Of a stretch of 64,000 nt of DNA, positions 1 to 7,173 are shown in pieces (the stretch's first letter is position 1; every line of letters starts with the position of its first letter). This DNA comes from Oscillospiraceae bacterium (GTDB lineage: Bacteria; Bacillota; Clostridia; Oscillospirales; WRJC01): contig WRHM01000001.1 in NCBI GenBank assembly GCA_009783265.1, positions 496,001-560,000 on the forward strand, in the 5' to 3' direction. Made by a program: the position numbers and the translations under genes. The notes below the pieces were generated by a model that was not told the DNA's origin, ran no database searches, and was given only the letters and a program-made list of their open reading frames with translations.

Positions 1-2022
1 TTAAATAATAATATCTCCGGAGGCAGGATAGAAAAAATATTTCAGCCCGCGAAAGAACAGATAATTTTGCAGATATATTCAAAAGGCGAAAGACATAATC
101 TGTGTATTGACGCGGACGCTAACAGCCCAAAAGTTTATATAACAAGTCAGACGGCGGAAAACCCGCCGTCTATGTCTATGTTCTATAGTATTTTAAGAAA
201 ATATCTGATGAACGGCAAAATAAACTCAGTTTCGCTTGTCGGGTTTGACAGGATATTTGAGTTTAAAATCGACGCTTTTGACGAAATGGGATTCCAGATG
301 CCCCTGTATCTTTACGCCGAATGTATAAGAAAACAGAGCAATATAATATTATGCAGGGAACTCCCCCCGTCAACTTCGTTGACACCCCCCTCGCAAGCGA
401 ATGGGGCAAATAATCAACCCAACGCCTCATTCGTTTACGAGGGAGGCGCCGCCGCAGCGGCGGAGGGAGCCAAAAAAATAATCGCGGCATTAAAAACCGT
501 GGATTTTTCGATGTCAGAATCCCGTCAGATTTTAAACGGGCTGGTATATATCCTGCCGTCGTCGGGAGATAAAATTAATCCGTTGGAGATATACAATCCT
601 CAACAAAAGCCCCCTTCTCAGAAGGGGGTGCCATCCGCAGATGGCGGGGGTTGTATTCCCCATATAATATCAGGTTCCTCAACCCCCGTCGCTCATACCT
701 CGCGACACCCCCTTCATGGAAGGGGGCTTGATGAAAATTTCTTGGTTGATTTAGAAAACGCAGCAAGCGAATCCCCGGATATTCCCGTATGCGACTGGCT
801 TTTGTCAAAATATCAGGGATTGTCGCCGCTTATAACACGTGAAATAGCTTTCAAAGCGTCAAAATCACTGAAGGACACGGCTATTTCGACAGGGGATGTG
901 GATAAACAAACTCTAAAATTTTATTTTAACGAGCTTATCGAAAAAATAAAAAGCAATAATTTCACTCCCGTTATGCTGTCGGACGAAAACGGCGGGCTTA
1001 TTGATTTTTCATATACAGATATACGGCAGTACGGCAGTAAAATCATAAGCAAAAATTTTGATTCTATGTCTGAACTCGTGGATTTTTATTTTTACAAAAA
1101 AGAATATGACAACAGGATACGGCAAAAATCTCAGGATATTTTAAAAGTCCTGACAAATTCTTCGTCGAGATTAAACAAAAAAATAAAACTTCTCGAAAAA
1201 GAATTGCAAGAATGCAAAAGCAAAGAAAAATTCAGGATATACGGCGATTTAATCACGTCGAATATTTACAGGCTGGAAAAAGGATTAGAAAAATATTCTC
1301 TTGAAAATTATTACGATACCGTAGGGGACGGCGTCCTCGACGTCCCGGTAATCGACATCGCCGTTGAAAAAAATTTAACCCCCGCGCAAAACGCGCAGAA
1401 GTTTTATAAAAAATATAATAAATTAAAATCTGCTGAGTATCATTTGTCAAATCAAATAGAATTGGCGCAAAACGATATAGTTTACGTCGATTCTGTGTTT
1501 GACTCTTTAACAAGAGCATTATCTGAGAGAGAGCTGTCTGAAATACGCGACGAACTTAAAGAAAGCGGTATAATGAAATCTGTAAAGCCGGGAAAAACGG
1601 GAAAAGCTAATTTAAAATCAAAAAAACCGCAAAAGCAGTTGTCCGTATCAAAACCCAATGAATATAAATCAACAAATGGATTTAAGATATTATGCGGGAA
1701 GAATAACAAGCAAAACGACGAACTGACTTTTAGGATTGCGTCAAAAAACGATTTGTGGTTCCACGCGCAGAAAATCCCCGGTTCGCATGTTATATTAGTA
1801 TGCGAAAACACGGGGAAAACGCCGTCGGATATTGATATAGAAGAAGCCGCGAAAATTGCGGCGGCATATTCTAAAGGCAAAAACATGCCGCTTGTCCCGG
1901 TGGATTACGCATACGCGAGATATGTCAAGAAGCCGGGCGGCGCGAAGCCGGGGTTTGTGACATACATGAATTTTAAAACGGCGATAGTTAAGCCTTCGGG
2001 GGAGATATCAGGTGATAAGTAA
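1..2022 (+). CDS. rqcH: RqcH/NFACT family ribosome quality control protein, 5' end outside the window
   Basis: Homologues bind stalled 50S subunits carrying peptidyl-tRNA and add C-terminal alanine tails. The reading frame is open from base 1 (LNNNISGGRIEKIFQP...), which matches the family N-terminus just after its start, so the true start lies upstream; the TTG at 67 is not a real start. The NFACT-N motif FDR is near visible residue 83, a charged coiled-coil segment follows, and the C-terminal NFACT-R domain has NDLWFHAQKIPGSHVIL. The gene carries three in-frame repeat insertions (about 361-470, 606-729, 1321-1347), which encode Pro/Gly/Ala-rich stretches and VGDGVLDVP, not typical of the family. 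The last codons overlap the 3' end of the convergent tgt gene by 15 bp. Function is assigned by family. Confidence 0.93.
   Translation, partial: LNNNISGGRIEKIFQPAKEQIILQIYSKGERHNLCIDADANSPKVYITSQTAENPPSMSMFYSILRKYLMNGKINSVSLVGFDRIFEFKIDAFDEMGFQMPLYLYAECIRKQSNIILCRELPPSTSLTPPSQANGANNQPNASFVYEGGAAAAAEGAKKIIAALKTVDFSMSESRQILNGLVYILPSSGDKINPLEIYNPQQKPPSQKGVPSADGGGCIPHIISGSSTPVAHTSRHPLHGRGLDENFLVDLENAASESPDIPVCDWLLSKYQGLSPLITREIAFKASKSLKDTAISTGDVDKQTLKFYFNELIEKIKSNNFTPVMLSDENGGLIDFSYTDIRQYGSKIISKNFDSMSELVDFYFYKKEYDNRIRQKSQDILKVLTNSSSRLNKKIKLLEKELQECKSKEKFRIYGDLITSNIYRLEKGLEKYSLENYYDTVGDGVLDVPVIDIAVEKNLTPAQNAQKFYKKYNKLKSAEYHLSNQIELAQNDIVYVDSVFDSLTRALSERELSEIRDELKESGIMKSVKPGKTGKANLKSKKPQKQLSVSKPNEYKSTNGFKILCGKNNKQNDELTFRIASKNDLWFHAQKIPGSHVILVCENTGKTPSDIDIEEAAKIAAAYSKGKNMPLVPVDYAYARYVKKPGGAKPGFVTYMNFKTAIVKPSGEISGDK
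361..470. repeat. Type A palindromic repeat, degenerate, inside rqcH
   Basis: This stretch has the type A signature: CCCCCCGTCAACTTCGTTGA, then ACCCCCC, and a second half GGGAGGCGCCGCCGCAGC. It is translated in frame as a Pro/Ser/Ala-rich segment between NFACT-N strands. Boundaries are approximate. Confidence 0.7.
606..729. repeat. Type A palindromic repeat inside rqcH
   Basis: A full inverted repeat: the left end AAAGCCCCCTTCTCAGAAGG and the right end AAGGGGGCTT flank GCGGGGGTTG and CAACCCCCGTCGC. It is read in frame and gives [16 protein letters not shown], nearly the same peptide as the repeat in the pfkB-type kinase at 37832-37963. Confidence 0.9.
1321..1347. repeat. Type B palindromic micro-element inside rqcH
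   Basis: The hairpin GGGGACGGCGTCC/TCGACGTCCC starts with GTAGGG. Read in frame it encodes VGDGVLDVP. The same 27 bp recur in gyrA (twice) and hflX. Confidence 0.88.
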
Positions 2023-3153
2023 TTCCATCAATTTTGTATAAAACCTGAGATTATGCACAGTCGCGAGCCTGTTCGCGAGAGAATCCCCGATTATTGCAAG
2101 ATGCCTCAGATACGCCCTTGAATAATTCTTGCAGCAGTGGCAGTCGCATATGTTAGAGACAGGGCGCGAATCCCGGCGATGTTTGTCGTCGGTGATATAA
2201 TAATATCCGTAAAATTTTTGACTGCTTAAATCTATATCGTTAATCGAATTATATTCTTCGTTAAACATATATAATCTGTTATGTCGCGCCTCTCTTGTGG
2301 GAATAACGCAGTCGAATAAATTATAGCCCATTTTATAACACGCTACTATTTCATCGGGTTTGCCCAAGCCCATCGCGTATTTTACAAGATTATCCGGCAT
2401 AAGCCCGGCTGTATATTCGAGAATGTCATACGTCAGGTTATTTTTATCGTCGAGAGGCCAGCCCCCGAAGCCAAAACCGTCAAATCCTATAGAAATTAAT
2501 GCGTCCGCGCATTCTTTGCGCAATATTTTATCGTTCCCGCCCTGAATTATTCCAAAAATAAGCGGGCGGTTTTTATTGTCATTGCGGTTCCGGGTCGAGT
2601 CCGGAATGGCAAGCCCGTCATTGCGGGCTTGTCCCGCAATCTTATTATTATACTCATCTTTACAGCGTTTCGCCCATTTTATCGTAATATCGACGGATTT
2701 TTTATTTATTTCATCTGAGTCGTTTGGGTGAGTGCAGTAATCGAGGCACATCATAATATCTGAGCCGTAATCAAACTGGGCGCGTATGCATTTTTCCGGA
2801 GTGAATATAATTTTTTCGCCGGATTTTTCCGATTTAAAGACAATCTGTTTATCTTGAATTTCGCCGAATTTGGAGTTTTCCCTGATTAACGAAAACACCT
2901 GAAACCCGCCCGAATCAGTTAAAACCGGGCGATTCCAGTTTATAAATTTATTTAATCCCCCGATTGATTTCACAACTGACTGGCCGGGATTTGACATGAG
3001 ATGATACGCGTTCATGACAATGCCCTGCACACCGCAGTTTTCTAAATCAATTAAATCGACGCTGCGCACGACCCCTCTTGTTCCGTCGGGGAAAAAAGCG
3101 GGGAGATTTATATTCCCGTGAGGGAGAATTAAATTGGATTGATTTTTTCGCAT
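2008..3153 (-). CDS. tgt: tRNA-guanine transglycosylase family protein (queuine tRNA-ribosyltransferase-like)
   Basis: Tgt exchanges guanine-34 of certain tRNAs for a queuosine precursor. Family residues are present: TDSGGFQVFS, the second aspartate in CLDYCTHP, GIIQGG, the nucleophile aspartate in FDCVIPTREARH, and zinc ligands in CDCHCC followed by a histidine. The loop that is GGLAVGE in typical bacterial Tgt reads FGGWPLDD, so base specificity may differ. Start taken at the ATG at 3153; an ATG at 3177 lacks a ribosome binding site. A 66-bp repeat at 2578-2643 is read in frame (IAGQARNDGLAIPDSTRNRN) between the catalytic segments. Its promoter region overlaps that of the divergent small RNA at 3171. 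No queuosine biosynthesis genes are nearby. Confidence 0.85.
   Translation of the reverse strand: MRKNQSNLILPHGNINLPAFFPDGTRGVVRSVDLIDLENCGVQGIVMNAYHLMSNPGQSVVKSIGGLNKFINWNRPVLTDSGGFQVFSLIRENSKFGEIQDKQIVFKSEKSGEKIIFTPEKCIRAQFDYGSDIMMCLDYCTHPNDSDEINKKSVDITIKWAKRCKDEYNNKIAGQARNDGLAIPDSTRNRNDNKNRPLIFGIIQGGNDKILRKECADALISIGFDGFGFGGWPLDDKNNLTYDILEYTAGLMPDNLVKYAMGLGKPDEIVACYKMGYNLFDCVIPTREARHNRLYMFNEEYNSINDIDLSSQKFYGYYYITDDKHRRDSRPVSNICDCHCCKNYSRAYLRHLAIIGDSLANRLATVHNLRFYTKLMELLIT
2578..2643. repeat. Type C dispersed repeat inserted in tgt
   Basis: Two related imperfect palindromes, GTCATTGCGGTTCCGGGTCG and GTCATTGCGGGCTTGTCCCG, lie head to tail. Motifs of the GTCATTGCGG... type are common dispersed repeats in many bacterial genomes. 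Here they add about 22 residues to Tgt without breaking the frame. Confidence 0.75.
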
Positions 3154-3170
3154 AAATTTTTCGCGTTCCC

Positions 3171-3199
3171 TTGACATTTGTGTTTGTTTGTTGTATAAT
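3171..3199 (+). promoter_or_regulatory. Consensus sigma-A promoter of antitoxin-like RNA
   Basis: TTGACA at 3171-3176 and TATAAT at 3194-3199 are separated by exactly 17 bp. No coding frame follows in phase; the promoter drives the structured RNA that ends near 3310. Confidence 0.9.
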
Positions 3200-3205
3200 A
3201 AATAT

Positions 3206-3312
3206 ATACTCCCGCAAGAGCGGGGGATAGCAACCGAGCGGTCCGGCTCAAAACAAGATACAGTAAATTTGAATTAGTCGCGCTTTGGCGGGGGCGACTA
3301 AATTACGTTAAT
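3206..3312 (+). ncRNA. Candidate type I antitoxin RNA
   Basis: The transcript starts after the consensus promoter at 3171-3199. It begins with a hairpin CTCCCGCAAGAGCGGGG, followed by GGATAGCAACCGAGCGGTCC and GGCTCAAAAC, and ends in a terminator with stem TTAGTCGC/GCGACTAA (3274-3301). It converges with and overlaps the 3' end of a small hydrophobic peptide frame on the other strand, an arrangement like txpA/ratA-type systems. A second RNA with the same promoter spacing and core sequence is at 57693-57790. Antitoxin function is inferred. Confidence 0.65.
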
Positions 3313-3384
3313 TTTAAATATGTATATTAACAATATTACTATTGCTAAGTATAATAAAAATTCCGTGATTTTTTGTTCATGCAA
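3298..3384 (-). CDS. Candidate type I toxin: 28-residue hydrophobic peptide
   Basis: The frame from TTG (3384) to TAG (3298) encodes MHEQKITEFLLYLAIVILLI followed by YIFKINVI: one membrane helix with a short charged start, as in TxpA/Hol_Tox-type toxins. A complete Shine-Dalgarno AAGGAGGTGAT precedes it, ideally spaced for the ATG at 3380. That ATG frame stops after 11 codons unless one A is added to the six-A run at 3369-3374; then it becomes MNKKITEFLLYLAIVILLIY... The gene may therefore start at TTG, be frameshifted, need slippage, or contain an assembly error. The leader hairpin CCTCC-GAAA-GGAGG hides the ribosome binding site, as in known type I toxin mRNAs. Confidence 0.6.
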   Translation of the reverse strand: MHEQKITEFLLYLAIVILLIYIFKINVI

Positions 3385-3387
3385 TCA

Positions 3388-3401
3388 CCTCCTTTCGGAG
3401 G
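3388..3401 (-). promoter_or_regulatory. Hairpin sequestering the toxin ribosome binding site
   Basis: On the minus strand CCTCC and GGAGG pair around a GAAA tetraloop, placing the whole Shine-Dalgarno core in a stem. This would keep the mRNA untranslated until processed or opened. Confidence 0.75.
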
Positions 3402-3432
3402 AGAGCCGAACCGCCCTGCTATCCAATTTATA

Positions 3433-3461
3433 ATTATATCAAACAATTTACAGCAAGTCAA
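3433..3461 (-). promoter_or_regulatory. Promoter of toxin mRNA
   Basis: On the minus strand TTGACT (3461-3456) and TATAAT (3438-3433) are 17 bp apart. The predicted leader carries GGATAGCAGGGCGGTTCGGC, clearly related to the 5' part of the opposing RNA (GGATAGC...CGGTCCGGCTC). Confidence 0.85.
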
Positions 3462-3484
3462 CAGGAGGGGTGATCTTCAATTCA

Positions 3485-3592
3485 ATGAAAATGAAAAATA
3501 ACAAAAAAAAGAAGAGGGAACGCTCCCGTCGCTTCATGCAAAGTCGGCAGATTAGTCGGCAATTCGATTGTATGGAGCCGTATATAAAATAA
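3485..3592 (+). CDS. Possible small basic peptide, unrecognised
   Basis: An ATG frame of 35 codons reads MKMKNNKKKKRERSRRFMQS and then RQISRQ..., highly basic in its first half. AGGAGGGG at 3463-3470 lies 14 bases upstream, rather far, and an in-frame GTG at 3470 overlaps it. The frame diverges from the toxin promoter. It could be non-coding leader DNA of the following gene. Confidence 0.25.
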   Translation: MKMKNNKKKKRERSRRFMQSRQISRQFDCMEPYIK

Positions 3593-3691
3593 AAATGAAT
3601 TGCCGCATTAAATAAAATACAGCCGGCTTTGCGCTTTATTTATCAACAGGTATTAACGATAACATTTAACAGAAATAAGGAGTGAAGCTTA

Positions 3692-3955
3692 ATGAAAAAC
3701 TCAAACATAGAAGAAATTTTGCCCAAAGAATTATTATTTGAAATTCAGAAATATGCTCAGGGTATGACATTGTATATCCCCAAAACAAAAGACAGCCGTA
3801 AAAGATGGGGAGAAAATACCCAGAGCAAAAATATAGTTTCAATGCGCAACGGTGAAATCCGCGCAGCTTTTCACGACGGTTCGAGTATTGACTGGTTATG
3901 CGACAAATATTTTTTGTCGCCGGAAAGCATCAAAAAAATAGTATATAGCAAATAA
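3692..3955 (+). CDS. CD3324 family protein
   Basis: An 87-residue soluble protein resembling the CD3324 family of short clostridial proteins: an N-terminal LPKELLFEIQKYAQG segment, a central W-G-E motif (KRWGENT) and a C-terminal helix-turn-helix-like part (GSSIDWLCDKYFLSPESIKK). Its role is not established; the C-terminal half suggests DNA binding. The start is supported by AAGGAG nine bases upstream. A terminator-like hairpin follows at 3969-4014, separating it from the next gene. Confidence 0.6.
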   Translation: MKNSNIEEILPKELLFEIQKYAQGMTLYIPKTKDSRKRWGENTQSKNIVSMRNGEIRAAFHDGSSIDWLCDKYFLSPESIKKIVYSK

Positions 3956-3968
3956 AAACACAACATAC

Positions 3969-4020
3969 AATCCGTTATGTAAATTTTAAATGATTTATAT
4001 AGCGGATTTTGTTTTATGTA
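3969..4020 (+). terminator. Intrinsic terminator after the CD3324-type gene
   Basis: AATCCGTTATGTAAAT pairs imperfectly with ATTTATATAGCGGATT, followed by TTGTTTT. Confidence 0.6.
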
Positions 4021-4146
4021 AAAGATATTCTTGGAATAAGATTTATATATTATCTTTGATTTTCTGGTGTTATAATAAAATTGCGGTCGCAATACTATTA
4101 TAAATTTAATTATTTAACATTAAAGAAACGAGGTATCAAATAAAAC

Positions 4147-5019
4147 ATGATGATAACATCTGTATTAAATCAGGAACAAATAGACAAAAGCGTAGAATTA
4201 TTAAACAGAATCAGAACTGACGAGGGAGAATTATTTCCCGATTACGTAAACGATGTATATAAAAAAACAAAAGGCTGTATAGATTACGGCTTCGCGAGAT
4301 TTTTTGACGACGAAGAAAATCCGGGAATATTTGCGAGTATGAGTTATTTCGGAATATTCAGGGTATTTATCGCTTTTGAAAAAGATACGGATAAATATTC
4401 AAAAGAACTTGCGGAACTTATTAATTTAGTCAAAGAAGAAAATTCCGGGTTATCTCCCAATGTGCATTTTATTGCCGGCCAGACAAAATTAATCGAAAGT
4501 ATGCGCAAAACAATGAATTTTACTCCGGATTTTTACGCTTCGCATGAATTTGTGATGGATAAAGAAAATTTTAAGGGATTTGTAAATGATAAAAATCTTG
4601 AAATAAGGCCGTTTGAAGCGCACAGGGTCGGCGATTATGCGTTATTGCTTGACAGGTCTATGACTTTTGTATCGCCCCCGACGAATTTTCAGGGAGACAA
4701 AGAAGGATTAGCTGAGCGTATATGGGAAAACGCGTTTTCTTCGTTTTACAAAGATAAAGAATTAGTGGGATTATACTGGCTCGACAATGACTTTTACACA
4801 ATAGATATTATAGCTGTCTCTCCTGACCATCAGAGAAAAGGCTACGGCAGTATAATTTTATCACACGCGATAGATAATATATTGACAGTGCAAAAAAGAC
4901 ATTTTATGGCTAAGTTATATTGTGTTGACTGGAATGAAAAAGGATATGCGTTCTATAAAAAATACGGCATGATTGAAAAAGGCCATACTTATTCTATGAA
5001 TTTAGCCGAACAAAAATAA
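4147..5019 (+). CDS. GNAT family N-acetyltransferase
   Basis: A 290-residue protein whose C-terminal third is a GNAT domain: the acetyl-CoA binding motif A is IIAVSPDHQRKGYGSIILSH (about residues 218-237), followed by WNEKGYAFYKKYGM near the end. The N-terminal half is also GNAT-like in strand pattern but lacks a clear motif A, as in tandem GNAT proteins. Substrate is unknown. GAGGT lies upstream of the ATG; a second ATG directly follows it. A strong terminator lies just downstream. Confidence 0.8.
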   Translation: MMITSVLNQEQIDKSVELLNRIRTDEGELFPDYVNDVYKKTKGCIDYGFARFFDDEENPGIFASMSYFGIFRVFIAFEKDTDKYSKELAELINLVKEENSGLSPNVHFIAGQTKLIESMRKTMNFTPDFYASHEFVMDKENFKGFVNDKNLEIRPFEAHRVGDYALLLDRSMTFVSPPTNFQGDKEGLAERIWENAFSSFYKDKELVGLYWLDNDFYTIDIIAVSPDHQRKGYGSIILSHAIDNILTVQKRHFMAKLYCVDWNEKGYAFYKKYGMIEKGHTYSMNLAEQK

Positions 5020-5050
5020 TTTATGCGTAAAACAGACAAATTCATTACTT

Positions 5051-5096
5051 ACAAGATGGAAACAAACTTAAAAATCGTTTCCGTCTTATTTTTTTT
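5051..5096 (+). terminator. Intrinsic terminator after the GNAT gene
   Basis: AAGATGGAAAC pairs with GTTTCCGTCTT (11 bp with one wobble), followed by a run of eight T. Confidence 0.85.
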
Positions 5097-5109
5097 GACA
5101 TTATTTCTG

Positions 5110-5138
5110 TTGACAAAGCAATACAATTATGGTATATT
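5110..5138 (+). promoter_or_regulatory. Promoter of the MinD-like gene
   Basis: TTGACA at 5110-5115 and TATATT at 5133-5138, spacing 17 bp. Confidence 0.75.
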
Positions 5139-5191
5139 TAAAGTGGAAAAATATTTTTAAAATATATTAAGAAAGGCGGCGTTTTTTCAAA

Positions 5192-6064
5192 TTGGGCAAA
5201 TCTATAATGATAACGTCTTTTAAGGGCGGCGTAGGAAAATCAACCGTCGCCGTAAATTTAGCCGTCGGGCTCGCGGTCGCAGGATATAAAATTTTGATTA
5301 TCGACCTCGACGCTTCGTCCGGCTCAGTCGATTTATTTATTGGCTGCGAACACGATACGCTCTATAATTTTTTTGACGTAACTGAAAAAAAAGTTAAAAT
5401 ACAGGACGCCGTATATATAAAAAAAGCCGAGGCGCGCAAAAATCAAGCCCAAACCCAGAGTCAAGCCCAAAATCAAAACCCGGACGGATTATATTATTCT
5501 CTCGATGTTTTAAAATCCCCGCCGTCTTATGAAATGACAGTTTCGTTTGAAGAAGCTCTCGGGGAATTTATCGACGAAACGAAAGAAATATATGATTATA
5601 TAATATTTGACTGCCCGTCGGGAAAATTCCCGATGTTTGAGACGCTGGCAAAAAAAATCGATTATATTTTTGTCGTGACGCTTCATTCGGCGGCTTCTAT
5701 CAGGTCAGCCGAGAGGCTCGCGCTTTATCTGTCGGAAAACGGCGCAAAAAGCGAAAAAGTAAGGCTTATTATAAACTGTTTTAACCCGAGAGGCGTGGCG
5801 CGGGGAGTAAATCTGGGGATTGTCGACATAATCGAACGGTCAAAAATAAAACTTATAGGATTGGTTGAGATAAATAACCAGATCCGCGATTTTCAGGAAA
5901 TAGGCAAAACGGTTTATGATCTCAGGGGGAAAAAAATCAGAGGGGCTTTCGACGATATAATCGGGCGTATCTTAGACAAAAATATTATTCTCGGCAGAAA
6001 ATACGACGGGGTCAAAACAAATAATCTTTATTTTAAAAAAGAAACTAAAAATAATATAAAATAA
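5192..6064 (+). CDS. MinD/ParA-type P-loop ATPase
   Basis: A 290-residue deviant Walker A ATPase: KGGVGKST at residues 11-18, Walker A' IIDLDASSGSVDL, Walker B IIFDCPSGKFPMF. Such proteins position division, flagellar or partition machinery by ATP-dependent dimerisation. No clear C-terminal amphipathic membrane helix is seen, and no minC, minE or parB is adjacent, so the partner is unknown. A Gln/Asn/Ala-rich stretch (NQAQTQSQAQNQNPD) near residue 95 is an unusual low-complexity insert. Translation starts at TTG with GAAAGGCGG upstream; an ATG five codons later is the alternative. It stands alone behind its own promoter. Confidence 0.85.
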   Translation: MGKSIMITSFKGGVGKSTVAVNLAVGLAVAGYKILIIDLDASSGSVDLFIGCEHDTLYNFFDVTEKKVKIQDAVYIKKAEARKNQAQTQSQAQNQNPDGLYYSLDVLKSPPSYEMTVSFEEALGEFIDETKEIYDYIIFDCPSGKFPMFETLAKKIDYIFVVTLHSAASIRSAERLALYLSENGAKSEKVRLIINCFNPRGVARGVNLGIVDIIERSKIKLIGLVEINNQIRDFQEIGKTVYDLRGKKIRGAFDDIIGRILDKNIILGRKYDGVKTNNLYFKKETKNNIK

Positions 6065-6172
6065 TCCCCCTGCGGCTATTGCCGCCTTCCCCCTTTCAAA
6101 AAGGGGGCTGAAATACGCACCAAATCCCCTTTTTTGAAAGGGGGTGGCAACACGAAGTGTTGACGGGGGATT
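6064..6172. repeat. Type A repeat, rearranged
   Basis: This copy holds the motifs AATCCCCCTGCGGC, CCCCCTTTCAAAAAGGGGGC and GAAAGGGGGTGGCAAC ending in TTGACGGGGGATTT. The order of the arms differs from complete copies, as if the ends had been exchanged. Confidence 0.8.
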
Positions 6173-6195
6173 TTTAATAAGAGGGTGTAAATAAA

Positions 6196-6615
6196 ATGGA
6201 AATAGCGATAATAGCGCACGACATGAAAAAAGAGCTTATGGCTCAGTTTTGCATAGCGTATTTTAATATATTAAAAAAGCATAATTTATGCGCGACAGCT
6301 GTCACGGGAAAATATATCGCCGACGCGTCGGGCTTGAATATTGCGAAAATGCTTATGGGGGATTACGGCGGCGAAGAGCAGATGTCGTCGAGGATTTCAT
6401 ATAACGAAATAGATTGTTTGTTATATTTCCGCGATACTTCGAGCAATCAGAGCTACGACGAAGACTCGATGAATATACTTCGTCTTTGCGACGTGCATAA
6501 TATCCCCGTTGCCACAAATATTGCGATGGCGGAGATATTGATCTGCGCGGTGGAACGGGGAGATTTAGACTGGCGCAATTACGTCAATCCTATTTATAAT
6601 AAAAACAGGGAATGA
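6196..6615 (+). CDS. mgsA: Methylglyoxal synthase-like protein with altered active site
   Basis: At 139 residues this matches the MGS fold throughout: IAIIAHDMKKELM at the start, AVTGKYIADASGLNIAKM, the aspartate in LLYFRD, and RLCDVHNIPVATNIAMAEIL. MgsA turns dihydroxyacetone phosphate into methylglyoxal. In E. coli the catalytic base is Asp71 in the SGPMGGDQQ segment; here the matching segment is MGDYGGEEQ, so the aspartate is glutamate and the phosphate-binding SGP is lost. The protein may have changed activity or act as a binding protein. ATG is preceded by GAGGGTG. It lies between a type A repeat and a toxin-antitoxin pair. Confidence 0.8.
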   Translation: MEIAIIAHDMKKELMAQFCIAYFNILKKHNLCATAVTGKYIADASGLNIAKMLMGDYGGEEQMSSRISYNEIDCLLYFRDTSSNQSYDEDSMNILRLCDVHNIPVATNIAMAEILICAVERGDLDWRNYVNPIYNKNRE

Positions 6616-6627
6616 GAATATTTTAAC

Positions 6628-6912
6628 ATGAAATTTGAATGGGACGAAGATAAAAATAATATGAATATATATAAACATAAAATATCATTTGAAGATGCGT
6701 CAACTGTATTTGACGATATTAACGCAGTTACGCTATATGACGAAAAACATTCAGACGAAGAAGAACGGTTTATTATCATAGGTAAAAGCGAAAGATTATA
6801 TGAACTTAACGTATGTCATTGTTATCGCGGAAAAAATGACGATATTATAAGAATAATATCAGCTCGCAGAGCTTCAAAGAAAGAAATTGAAATTTATTAC
6901 GGAGGTATGTAA
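6628..6912 (+). CDS. brnT: BrnT family toxin
   Basis: A 94-residue RelE-fold ribonuclease-type toxin. The family pattern is clear: FEWDEDKNNMNIYKHKISFE, then DERFIIIGKS-like strand, and the C-terminal IRIISARRASKKEIEIY, where RR and the Tyr near the end are typical. BrnT toxins cleave RNA and are neutralised by the gene that follows. It starts 12 bases after the preceding gene and its last codons contain the GGAGG used by the next gene, so the pair is co-translated. Confidence 0.88.
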   Translation: MKFEWDEDKNNMNIYKHKISFEDASTVFDDINAVTLYDEKHSDEEERFIIIGKSERLYELNVCHCYRGKNDDIIRIISARRASKKEIEIYYGGM

Positions 6913-6916
6913 TATT

Positions 6917-7141
6917 ATGAAATTAACGGATATATATACAAAAGAACAATTAAAAAAAGGTGTAAGAAATCCGTTTTATCACAAATTAAATAAAGACGTG
7001 ACGGTTGGAGTAAGATACGAAGATTATGAATTGTTTGAAAAAATTGCGGAAGAATATGACACTACGCCTGAGAGGATAATGCAATGCGCTCTTCACCGAT
7101 ATGCAAAATTGGTCGAAGAAGATTTTGATTTTGATATGTAA
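6917..7141 (+). CDS. Probable BrnA-type antitoxin
   Basis: A 74-residue protein beginning MKLTDIYTKEQLKKGVRNPF. The C-terminal half (VGVRYEDYELFEKIAEEYDT, then TPERIMQCALHRY) looks like a ribbon-helix-helix DNA-binding module. Start set at the ATG at 6917, 11 bases after GGAGG in the end of brnT; the frame is open further upstream. By position it is the antitoxin and autorepressor, though sequence similarity to classical BrnA is weak by eye. Confidence 0.65.
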   Translation: MKLTDIYTKEQLKKGVRNPFYHKLNKDVTVGVRYEDYELFEKIAEEYDTTPERIMQCALHRYAKLVEEDFDFDM

Positions 7142-7173
7142 ATTAATTAAAAATCAGGAGAAATAGATATATT

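Noticed and set aside
1482-1886. A 134-codon minus-strand frame inside rqcH
   Set aside because: Complement of a conserved NFACT-R coding region; typical shadow frame.
3206-3312. PreQ1 or THF riboswitch near tgt
   Set aside because: The RNA is transcribed away from tgt, and neither aptamer's conserved bases are present; overlap with a hydrophobic peptide frame fits a type I system better.
5440-5490. Micro-element insertion in the MinD-like gene
   Set aside because: The Gln/Asn-rich stretch comes from a simple AAGCCCAAA-type repeat, not from a type A or B palindrome.
6064-6172. Possible CRISPR-like unit or intrinsic terminator
   Set aside because: Inverted, not direct, repeats without spacers; best explained as a type A element, although it may act as a terminator.
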